A DNA stretch of 64,000 bases from Tachypleus tridentatus. Its lineage: Eukaryota > Arthropoda > Merostomata > Xiphosura > Limulidae. Of the stretch, positions 34,036 to 42,659 are shown one piece after another (position 1 is the stretch's first letter; each line of letters begins with the position of its first letter). The stretch is taken from the NCBI RefSeq assembly GCF_004210375.1, contig NC_134827.1, positions 101,913,285 through 101,977,284 on the forward strand, written 5' to 3'. The translations under genes and the position numbers were made by a program. The notes under the pieces were generated by a model. That model searched no databases. It saw only the letters and a list, made by a program, of their open reading frames with translations, and was not told the origin of the DNA.

Positions 34036-34429
34036 AACCTTGAAATAAATAAGTCTATTTGTTTAATCGATTTTTTATCTTTTTTTTTGCTATAAATATT
34101 ATAACCTTACAAAATTATCCAACTAACCCGAATTTTGCTGCGCGAACACGACGATAAAAAGTGTCTTAAAAAGTTCAATTGTATGAACACTTTTAAACCA
34201 AAAAAAAAAGATTTATAAACATGTGTAAAGTGGAGACCAATGAAACGATTCTTTTAACTTTAACCAGTCACAAACACACGATTGTATTTTAGTGGGGAAT
34301 TCGGATTAGCACGGATGTCCAGCGAAATAATGTCGTAAGAACGCGAACAGAAAGAAATGTCACAGTCTGAACGTACCTTATTTCAGTGAGAAATTTACAT
34401 TAGGATACCGATTAAAAGTGGTTAAAACT
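34036..34429. other. unassigned intron sequence
   Basis: Nothing recognised. Confidence 0.35.
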
Positions 34430-34560
34430 GAACTGTTACGCCAAAGTAGAGACTTACAGGAGTTAAAACTGAACTATTACACCAAGGTACAGGTTTACAG
34501 AAATTAAGACTATACTGTCGTACCAAGGTACAGGTTTACAGTACGTTAAAACTGAATTGT
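34430..34560. repeat. degenerate tandem repeat, about 50 bp, 3 copies
   Basis: Units share GTTAAAACTGAACTGTTAC, CCAAGGTACAGG and TTTACAG. Old and diverged. In HR4 intron 4. Confidence 0.75.
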
Positions 34561-35127
34561 TTCAGACAGCTATAACTAAAGTTTAGAAATGTATTACGTG
34601 GTTTTTTAAAAGTATCACAAAGATAAAACTTGTTTTACTAAAACAGCCACGACTCTCACATAGCAATATATCTACACGTATTATCAGATCCATAAAGGTA
34701 CGACTAGGAATGGGTTAGTGGATAATTTTACTTAAATTACCCATACATCTCATTCTGCAACCTCTATTAATTTTTTGTTTGAATTGTATTTACTGACTGG
34801 AAGATACACGTGACTTACAATGAACACTGGCAAATAACAACGGCAACTGACATGTGTAGGATTGACACTAGATGAGGCTTAGGTGAACGCTTGCTCATGA
34901 TACCATTGACGTACAAATGAGAAATGCACGTAACATGGTGAACCCTAACAGGTGGTAATTGAATTATAGACTGCGAAACGAACAAATGAGGACTATTTTT
35001 TTTTCCTGGATATTAAATGTTACGCCCTTTTTCGAACGTTTATTTAATGACGTAATTAGGCAAGTGAAAATCAAAAGTGCACGCCCATTTCAAAATTTTA
35101 TTTAATTAAAATCAGAAGTGAACTGAC

Positions 35128-35544
35128 CTGAGTGTGGACCGTTACGGGAAGTTCCGAGTAAAACGGTAACCTCGTTGTCCACTGCACTAACTTGAACACT
35201 ATGTTATCTCCTATCTGGCAGAGTTTTTCAGATAGTTCAGATTTTATGTTGAAAAGGTCCTGTAAGTTACTTAAAGTAGCAACGTCTTCAAAATCGTCGC
35301 ATTCAATCAGTTGACTTATTGAGCTCAAAGCATGCTCGACTGGCATTTGACGATCGCGCGAGCTTGTGACGCAGTTTTCAAGGCGATGACGTAGGTGCAT
35401 GACATCTGCTGGGTTAGTGAGAGCTGTTTTGAGGATTTGGCCATTTGCCCACTCCTGCTGGGGGTAGCGACTGATTGGCGATTTTTGTTGTTCTTGTCTA
35501 ACTTGACCATTCTTCTGACCTTTCTTATGCTTCTTATATTTCAC
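35128..35544 (-). CDS. HR4: HR4 exon 4, hinge and start of ligand-binding domain
   Basis: The acceptor AACGTCAG is followed by GTG (Val523) in phase 0; GTG is an internal codon, not a start. Residues 523-661 open VKYKKHKKGQKNGQ, the basic stretch that follows the zinc fingers in HR4, then a Gln/Ser-rich hinge, NPADVMHLRHRLENC, ISQLIECDDFEDVATLSNLQ, DLFNIKSELSEKLCQIGD and FKLVQWTTRLPFYSELPV, ending VHTQ at the donor GTCAGT. K-L-V-Q-W-T...LPF is the helix 3 to 5 signature of nuclear receptors. Exon of 139 codons exactly. Confidence 0.95.
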
Positions 35545-36119
35545 CTGACGTTAAAATAAACAGAGAAATGGTTTATCTGTTTATGACACTTTCGTCTCAT
35601 ACATTTTTGTAATAGCTTTTAAAATCTGCTAGGCCTTTTTTTTTAACTTTTTAAAGAGAAAGGCTGAAAGTTCCTAGAGCATATAAATGTTAAAAGATGG
35701 AAAAAAAATGTTTGTTTAATTTGTGATATTCATTCCAAACTGAAGGGCTATCTGCGCGCGCTAGTTTCCCCCAATTTTTAAGTGTGACGTGGAAACTCCG
35801 AGTTGTTGGGGTTTTTTTTCAAGTACAAACTTTCTGCTTATAGTTCCATCTCTTGACTGATTTGAGATCTAATTACAGCCGCGGCTATTGAGAAATCCCT
35901 CTTGTTCAACTGATAGACTAAATAGTACTCACTGACAAACCCTTGTCTGACCAAATAGTGGGATTTGACCACAACGCACTTGTAGTCACAAACTGCTGAA
36001 AAAGGTTTTGTTTTTTTCTTTCTGTAACGAAACGCGAACGTCGCACCTACGGATCTGTTGTCTGTAACCACTGCGCGAAGCACGGACAAAATAATGAAAT
36101 AAGATTGAAATGATGTACA

Positions 36120-36480
36120 AATCTGAGCGCCTTATGGTTTCTGGATTTGATAAAGAAAGTGCCCATATTAACTTCTTGGATCTGGGTTTATATATGAAAG
36201 AACTTTCGAGGTTACATTTTTTGATCGGTGATTTTACGGAATGGGGATTTATATAAGAAAGAAATTTCAAGGTTACGTTTTTTGATCCAGATTTCCATGA
36301 AATAGGAAGTGTTAATGGTGTTTGATCGCGATTTACATGAATAACAAATGTTCTGTTTAGGTTCCTGGATCCATAGAATAACGAGCACGCAGATTAAGTG
36401 TATGGATTTGAAGTTTCGTATAATAATAAGTGTCCTGATTACGTTTCAGGATTTAAATGTTGATGAAATAAGAAATGAGC
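36120..36480. repeat. degenerate tandem repeat, about 60 bp, 5-6 copies
   Basis: Units share TTTTTTGATC, GGATTTATATAAG/AAAG and AAGTTACGTT-like words, strongly diverged. In HR4 intron 3. Confidence 0.6.
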
Positions 36481-36518
36481 CCCTCAATTTCTCGATGGCT
36501 CAATAGTAAGGTTGAGGG

Positions 36519-36756
36519 TCACGTGGTTAGGGGCGCTCGACTCGTAAACTGAGGGTCACGGATTCGAATCACCGTCACGCCAAACATGCTCACCCTTTCA
36601 GCTATGGGGGCGTTATAATGTGACGGTCAATCCCACTATTCATTGGTAAAAAAAAGTAGCCCAAGAATTGGCGGTGGGTGGTGATCACTAGCTGCCTTCC
36701 CTCTAGTCTTACACCGTTAAGTTATGGACGGTTAGCGAAATTCAAAACAAACAAGT
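36519..36756 (+). mobile_element. SINE-A, near full length
   Basis: TCACGTGGTTAGGGGCGCTC, GGATTCGAATCACCGTCACG, GGGGGCGTTATAATGTGACG, tail shortened after GGACGGTTAGCG. Confidence 0.9.
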
Positions 36757-36769
36757 AAGACTGAAGACT

Positions 36770-36850
36770 TATGACTGTAAAAAACATGGGTTTCGATACT
36801 CACGAATGGGCAAAGCCCAGATAACGCGATGCTTAATTAACAACAAACAA
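36770..36850 (+). mobile_element. SINE-C fragment
   Basis: ATGGGTTTCGATACTCACG, GGGCAAAGCCCAGATAAC and an AACAACAAACAAC tail. Directly follows the SINE-A at 36519. Confidence 0.5.
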
Positions 36851-37111
36851 CTTTTTAATCTGTATTTTCGTAAACTAAGAAGTGTTCAGCGTAGTTTTTT
36901 GGATTTTTTTAAATGATTAAAACAAAAAACGTATCTTCGAAAGTGTACTGTTGAAGGCTTGCATATCGATGATAAACAAAAGACAAAATGATCCCAATAA
37001 TTTTAAAAGAATAGTCTAGTCTGTAAGAAGTGTATCATATTCGCTGCAACTATGTTTAGAATTTTTATATGATCGCTTTCCAGACATTCAAAGCAGGAAT
37101 TTTGCGTACTG

Positions 37112-37337
37112 TTAACACTCCTACGAAAAGTGGGGCCTAATAGGCCCCAGAGCAATTTGAAAGGTTATTAATATTAGGCTAATAAATGTGTATTTAAATG
37201 AAATTGCCATTTCATTTGATTTCATTTCATTAAATATCATTTAAATTTCATTTAAATACAAAATTATTAGCCTAATATTAATAACTTTTCAAGTTGCTCT
37301 GGGGCCTATTAGGCCCCACTTTTCGTAGGAGTGTTAA
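37112..37337. mobile_element. piggyBac-like MITE, near-perfect inverted repeat
   Basis: TTAA then CACTCCTACGAAAAGTGG on the left and CCACTTTTCGTAGGAGTG then TTAA on the right. The arms (about 37116-37205 and 37246-37333) are almost perfectly complementary. Each arm also contains its own small palindrome GGGGCCTAATAGGCCCC. A TTAA target duplication is the mark of piggyBac elements. With no coding capacity it is a non-autonomous element. In HR4 intron 3. Confidence 0.85.
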
Positions 37338-37649
37338 TAATCCTCATGGCTGGAAGTAAAAGACAAACGACATAAAACCACCTGTGTGTAAGTTCAATTG
37401 TTGTGTAATAATAAAACATTTAAAAAACGACGCTTTGCAGTTAATTGGTTGTATAAGGTAAGGATCAACACACAATACTACCTATTGCTATATGACAAGA
37501 TATTGATAATTTATCATTTTTCGCTTTTGGTCTTCGAGATCAAAGACCACGACGACTTTTATTTTCGAAGTTCTTTTTATTTCTAGTCGATTTTTTAGGA
37601 AGTAGGAGAAACCTTTTTGGCTCTCTTTTCCTTAATAACTTCCTTTAAA
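37338..37649. other. unassigned intron sequence
   Basis: Nothing recognised. Confidence 0.3.
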
Positions 37650-37740
37650 TGGATATCAATGTTAAATCTGAGAATTTGCACTGTAAAAAATCAGGTTTCG
37701 ATACTCGTTGTGGGCACAACATAGATCGCACATCTTTCAG
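37650..37740 (+). mobile_element. SINE-C fragment
   Basis: ATCAGGTTTCGATACTCG and TGTGGGCACAACATAG match the B-box part of SINE-C; diverged. Confidence 0.5.
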
Positions 37741-37800
37741 CTGTGTATCCACAAATCACACAAAAACCAATGGATATTCCATTATGATCACATTTACAGT

Positions 37801-37922
37801 GCCCCCAGTGGCACAGCGTACGTTTTCAGACTTACAACACTAGAAACCGGGTTTCAATACCTGTGATGGGCTGAGCATATATAGCCATTCTGTAGCTTTG
37901 TGCTTCATTACAAACAACAAAC
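37801..37922 (+). mobile_element. SINE-C, near full length
   Basis: GCCCCCAGTGGCACAGCG head, CCGGGTTTCAATACCTGTG B box, ATATAGCCATTC then TGTAGCTTTGTGCTTCATTA and an AACAACAAAC tail. The head is tRNA-like; the tail shares AGCTTTGTGC with SINE-A and the I-like LINE. Confidence 0.8.
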
Positions 37923-37994
37923 ACATTCACAGTGACTACAACGTATTGCAGGTGAAACACCTTTTCACTTTGCAGTTGCAAGTAATAGTATAAT

Positions 37995-38070
37995 GCTGAA
38001 AACTGGGTTCCGATACCTAGAGTGGGCTCAATACAAATAGCCCACTCGTAGCATTTTATTGTCTTATGAT
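37995..38070 (+). mobile_element. SINE-C fragment
   Basis: AACTGGGTTCCGATACCTAG, GAGTGGGCTC and ATAGCCCACTCGTAGC; diverged. Confidence 0.5.
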
Positions 38071-38359
38071 ATCACATAGTACTTTGTATAAGTTTTCCAG
38101 ATTTTAAAGCAGGAAAACGCAATCGACTCCTGGCTGGAAAACGAAAAATGTCGTCAAAGGGAAAAATGTAAATAATTATTTATTGGGGGGAGGTACAAAA
38201 AAAAAACGCAATAAACATTACTGGCATTTTGCCTTCACAGAAGTCCTAACCCCATGTTATTGGTTCCCGGATGTTACGTACTTCTATTAATAGTAATATG
38301 ATACTTACAAAGATGAGTTTGACTCAACACGTGGACTAACCTTAGTACACTAAATTTTC

Positions 38360-38577
38360 CGTCGATTCGCATTCTGAGGGTCGCGGGTTCGAATCTCCAT
38401 CACTGAAAATTTTCGCCCTTTAACCATAGGGATGCTATAATGTTACAATCAATTCCATTAGTTGGCGGTGGGTGGTGATGACTAGCTGCCTTGTCTCTAA
38501 ACTATCACTGCTAAGTTAGGGACTGCTAGCATTAGACAGCTCTTGTGTAGCTTTGCGCGAAATTCGGACCAAACTGC
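38360..38577 (+). mobile_element. SINE-A, shortened
   Basis: GTCGATTCGCATTCTGAGGG, TCGCGGGTTCGAATCTCC, a deletion of the AAAAGAGTAGCC segment, GGTGGGTGGTGATGACTAGC, tail TTTGCGCGAAATTCGG. Confidence 0.85.
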
Positions 38578-39612
38578 CCGATCTGTGTCGATATGGACAC
38601 GTTGCAGCAGCGTGTAAATGTTTGCATCATACACACGCACAGACAACAATATACACTCACACAGAGCCAGGCAACTATTAAATCAAGAAACGTTATCGCT
38701 GAGGAAACAAATCCAGCAACAACCAGAACCAAATTACAGAAAGTCAATCAGCAAACACACTTGAAGCAGAAACCAATTCCAGCTTTGAAGGAGTAAAAAC
38801 TACATTCTTAGAAAAGCCCTAAAAGTCACAGACGTCTTCACACGTTTAAGAGAAATGGGTAAACAACACCTTATGTCTGTCATTCCACACATCATACACA
38901 TATTCTTGAGGCTAAGTACCACACAATCAATTAAAAACACCTAATATGAAGTAAAAATGTAAGTCGCTTCGTTCCATAGCATCATATATACTGACCACAG
39001 GATAACATTGATGACGTGACCCTGAAAATGAAAGGATGAATAAAAAATAAAAGAAAAAAAGACTAAAAACCTCAACTAAAATAACAATCAAGGAGAGAGG
39101 AACTTCTACGGCGAACAGCGTAAAGTATTATTGGGATAACTGACGAAAACGTCGTTAATAGCTTAGAATCGACGATTTGATAGATTCAGTCCATTCTGGT
39201 GTATCTCTCTCTTTAGATATTATGCATTTCATCTCAGTTTGCTGTGTACTTTTATTAATGTTAAAGTTGGTTTATTTCTTATCTATATCTACATAGTTTT
39301 TATTATTATTCAACAATCCTTAAGGTATGTTCATCATTGAACATAGATCTTTTCAAAGTTTTGCTTTATCAGGCTTACGTTTTGTACGAAGGTAGACCAC
39401 GATAAAAAGATTAAGTTAACTGAAAGGTAATTTTATAAATCTCAAAGTCACTTGAATATGTTCCGGATGTTTACCAAGAAAACAAAAAAACAGGTTGTGG
39501 TTAAAATCAAGTGCATGCTTACAGCAACTTTTATTTGTTTGATTTTTGATCAGCACTACTCGATGGCTGTCTGATGAAGGGTGAAGTTCTCCGAAATCGG
39601 TATGACTCGGTG
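38578..39612. other. unassigned intron sequence
   Basis: About 1 kb without recognised repeats or exons. Short open frames near 38532-38796 partly overlap the SINE end. Confidence 0.35.
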
Positions 39613-39872
39613 AATTGTTTGTTTGTTTGTTTTTTGAATTTCGCACAAAGCTTCTCGAGAGCTGTCTGTACTAGCCGTCCTTAATTTAGCAGTGTAAGAC
39701 TAGAGGAAAGGCAGCTAGTCATCACCACCCACCGCCAACTCTTGGGCTACTCTTTTACCAACGAATAGTGGGATTGACCGTAACATTATAACACACCCAC
39801 GGCTGAAAGGGCGAGCATGTTTGGTGCGACAGGGATTCGAACGCCTAAACCCACCTGGCCATGCCGGGCCTG
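39613..39872 (-). mobile_element. SINE-A, near full length
   Basis: TTTGTTTGTTTGTTTTTTG tail, ATTTCGCACAAAGC, GTCATCACCACCCACCGCC and head CACCTGGCCATGCCGGGCC. Sense to HR4, in intron 3. Confidence 0.9.
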
Positions 39873-40448
39873 ACTTGGTGATAAGTAGTGAATCAAACGA
39901 TACAGTGGGCTTCATATTTGTCTTTGGTATTTTATACAGCTTGTCTACCGAAGATTCCAGAAGAATAAATTAGTATAATCAACATTACCCATTTGTCCTA
40001 AATATCCATCCTGAAAAGCTTATGGAAACAAACAAACAAAAAAAGCCAAAATTCTGCTTTAGCTCAAATAATCGGTGATATATTACAATATAGCACAATG
40101 ATATAAAATGACATTATTCACATTTTATCATTCTATTCATTTACTGTAAAACTGAAGGTTCGTTCAGCTTGACTCGTTATTCGCCTAAAAATTATTATTA
40201 AATTACATTGGACTAAATTAGGAAACTAGTCTACAACCCGTGATCGTCCTATGTGAACTTCCCAGAAATACCTGGCTCGCGTGTTAATAGGCTATCAGTA
40301 CTGGAAACTGAGTAGCGAGTTATTAATTTGCTAGAGCCATAGACTTAAGAGTGTAACGTAACAGTACTCGGTAAAGCCGCAGACAGTTACATGAATGTAA
40401 CTTTAACATAAGCTATCCGTACTCCAGGACTTACGATATTTACTTACT
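39873..40448. other. unassigned intron sequence
   Basis: Nothing recognised before the GATA-word minisatellite. Confidence 0.35.
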
Positions 40449-41090
40449 AACAACAACAACAACATAAAGATAAGACCTAGGTCTTTCAACACAACAACAT
40501 AAAGATAAGACCTAGCTCTTTCAACACAACAACATAAAGATAAGACCTAGCTCTTTCAACACAACAAAGATAAGACTTAGCTCTTTCGACACAACAACAT
40601 AAAGATAAGACCTAGCTCTTTCAACACAACAAAGATAAGACTTAGCTCTTTCGACACAACAACATAAAGATAAGACCTAGCTCTTTCAACACAACAAAGA
40701 TAAGACTTAGCTCTTTCGACACAACAACATAAAGATAAGACCTAGCTCTTTCAACACAACAAAGATAAGACTTAGCTCTTTCGACACAACAACATAAAGA
40801 TAAGACCTAGCTCTTTCAACACAACAAAGATAAGACTTAGCTCTTTCGACACAACAACATAAAGATAAGACCTAGCTCTTTCAACACAACAAAGATAAGA
40901 CCTAACTCTTTCGACACAACAACATAAAGATAAGACCTAGATCTTTCGACACAACAACATAAAGATAAGACCTAGCTCTTTCAACACAACAAAGATAAGA
41001 CCTAACTCTTTCGACACAACAACATAAAGATAAGACCTAGATCTTTCGACACAACAACATAAAGATAAGACCTAGCTCTTTCGACACTTA
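40449..41090. repeat. minisatellite with higher-order structure; 19 AGATAAG words
   Basis: Two unit lengths alternate: a 35-bp unit (ACAACAACATAAAGATAAG, CCTAGCTCTTTCAAC) and a 30-bp unit lacking ACATA (ACAACAAAGATAAG, CTTAGCTCTTTCGAC). Together they form a 65-bp higher-order unit repeated about five times, with 35-bp runs at both ends. Each unit has one AGATAAG, which fits the GATA-factor consensus WGATAR. In HR4 intron 3. Confidence 0.95.
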
Positions 41091-41108
41091 GATTTGCTGT
41101 TCTTAGGG

Positions 41109-41222
41109 TTAAACAAAGAAGACAGATTCACCTGTCGTAAGCACCAGAGTTTTATGGTTTTTACCTTAAACAAAGAAGACAGATTCACCTGTCGTAAGCA
41201 CCAGAGTTTTATGGTTTTTACC
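41109..41222. repeat. 57-bp perfect direct duplication
   Basis: 41109-41165 and 41166-41222 are identical (TTAAACAAAGAAGACAG to TATGGTTTTTACC). 57 is a multiple of three, so a chance frame runs through both copies. It directly follows the GATA-word minisatellite. Confidence 0.95.
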
Positions 41223-41282
41223 AAACGTTTTTTGGTCGTGTTTTTACTACCATTATATATGATGTTATTACTTTAAAAACAA

Positions 41283-41393
41283 TGACAAGGTGGTGTTAGG
41301 GTGGGTGTCAAACTGAACTAATAAGAAACATTAATGAAATGTTTCTCCACCGTTCTCGTATCAGTTCAACACACCCACCACTTGTTTTCTCTT
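41283..41393. repeat. interrupted hairpin
   Basis: ACAAGGTGGTG and GGTGGGTGTCAAACTGA on the left mirror TCAGTTCAACACACCCACC and ACTTGT on the right. AGAAACATT and AATGTTTCT form the tip. About 110 bases; a MITE or hairpin-forming relic. Confidence 0.65.
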
Positions 41394-42171
41394 GTGCTGT
41401 GTAATGTGCTTCAGTAAAAATTGTGATTTTAACCATCTGTGTTTATGTTTCTCTTCAGGATAAACTCGGTCGAAGTTGGTAGAGATAAATACACCCCTTG
41501 CACTCGGTCGGTACTCTCTGAATCTTCAGTTAGCAGACCTTAACTGATTACTCGATGGGGGGAATAAACGCGCAAGAAAAATTGATTTGTTTTTCAATAA
41601 TTTACCCTTACGTATTCCGTAGTGCCTTTTTTTCTCAATTATTATTATACAGATAGCTTAATAACAATTCGTTTCAAGCTGTAGTTGTGCGAGAAATGAC
41701 ATTATTTCGTTTTTTGACGACTAAGGAAATAGCGGGTTCTAATACAACCCACCAAACAAGTTTCACAACAGCGAGTGCTACACGAAGGTTGTTCCAGCTA
41801 TATACCAATAAATAAAGAACACTAGTTGGCATTTACACAAGTAATAGATGTGAACAGCTACACACACACACGTATCTATACAAATGTGTCTGAATAGACA
41901 TTTTTAACCACGTGTGGGGGGGAGGGGAGATAAACAGGCTTCAGTTTCCCTACCACTCGAAAATGTTTTCCAACCAGCCACTTACGTAGACTGGGATACG
42001 TGTATAGAGGTGTTTAAATAAAAGTATGTACTTATATTTGTGTAGATATAGTACGTATGAAAAAAACAGATATGCGCGGATGCGAAGCGTCATTTGATGT
42101 ATTTATCGATACCCGTGTTTGCGTTTTCTAAAACCCTGTTATCGATGCATTGATATCAATTTATGGTCGCT
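41394..42171. other. unassigned intron sequence
   Basis: Nothing recognised apart from a short CA tract near 41861. Confidence 0.35.
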
Positions 42172-42580
42172 GAGTGGCCTTGTTTATTTTCCTATAATTT
42201 CGGATAAAACCCCATTATAAAGTCAGTAAGTGACCTTGTTTGTTTGACCATAGCCTGGATAAACCTCATTATAAAGTTGGTAAGTGACCTTGTTTGTTTG
42301 ACCATAACCTAGATAAACCTCGTTATAAAGTCGGTAAGTGACCTTGTTTGTTTGACCATAACCTGGATAAACCTCATTATAAAGTCGGTAAGTGACCTTG
42401 TTTGTTTGACCATAACCTGGATAAACCTCGTTATAAAGTCGGTAAGTGACCTTGTTTGTTTAATCATAACCAGGATAAACCCCATTACAAAGTCGGTAAG
42501 TGACCTTATTTGTTTAATCATAACCAGGATAAACCCCATTACAAAGTCGGTAAGTGACCTTATTTGTTTGACCATAATCC
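42172..42580. repeat. 54-bp minisatellite with nuclear-receptor half-sites
   Basis: About seven good units plus a worn first one. TGACCT (AGGTCA on the other strand) starts at 42231, 42285, 42339, 42393, 42447, 42501 and 42555, exactly 54 bp apart. In the first five it reads TGACCTTG, i.e. CAAGGTCA. Five units also hold TGACCA 8 bases further on. Unit words: GTAAGTGACC, TTGTTTGTTTGACCATAACC, GGATAAACCTC, TTATAAAGTCG. The array ends 17 bp before the donor side of HR4 exon 3. Because 54 is divisible by three it stays open on both strands; these frames are not genes. Confidence 0.95.
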
Positions 42581-42597
42581 TATATAACCTTGCTCAC

Positions 42598-42659
42598 CTT
42601 ATAAAGGTTATACACAGCTACAGAATTTCTCCCACCCGGCATTCTATCTTCTCGAACAG
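42598..42659 (-). CDS. HR4: HR4 exon 3, post-zinc-finger extension
   Basis: A 62-base exon, too short for simple ORF finding. The acceptor TTTCTTTCAG precedes CT, which completes Ala502 begun in exon 2. Twenty codons follow: VREDRMPGGRNSVAVYNLYK (residues 503-522), then the donor GTGAGC. R-E-D-R-M-P-G-G-R-N is the C-terminal extension that lets NR6A/HR4-type receptors read the bases 5' of AGGTCA. It joins in frame to VKYKKHKK of exon 4. This exon firmly separates HR4 from FTZ-F1 and NR4A receptors. Confidence 0.95.

Larger units (their letters stand above)
29503..35127 (-). other. HR4: HR4 intron 4 (5,625 bp)
   Basis: Begins GTCAGT, ends ATTCAG. It holds a degenerate tandem repeat (30255), three SINE-A copies (30834, 31639, 32930), a 45-bp triplication (32002), a SINE-B (32158), a LINE fragment (33359) and a second degenerate tandem repeat (34430). 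Confidence 0.85.
35545..42597 (-). other. HR4: HR4 intron 3 (7,053 bp)
   Basis: Begins GTGAGC, ends CGTCAG. It holds a degenerate tandem repeat (36120), SINE-A copies (36519, 38360, 39613), SINE-C pieces, a piggyBac-like MITE (37112), the GATA-word minisatellite (40449), a 57-bp duplication (41109), a hairpin (41283) and the 54-bp array next to the donor (42172). Confidence 0.85.

Noticed and set aside
39715..39915. Small basic protein with CRTKHARPFSRGCVIMLRS
   Set aside because: Translation of SINE-A; similar peptides appear at every copy (17620, 19798, 21273, 52055, 59319).
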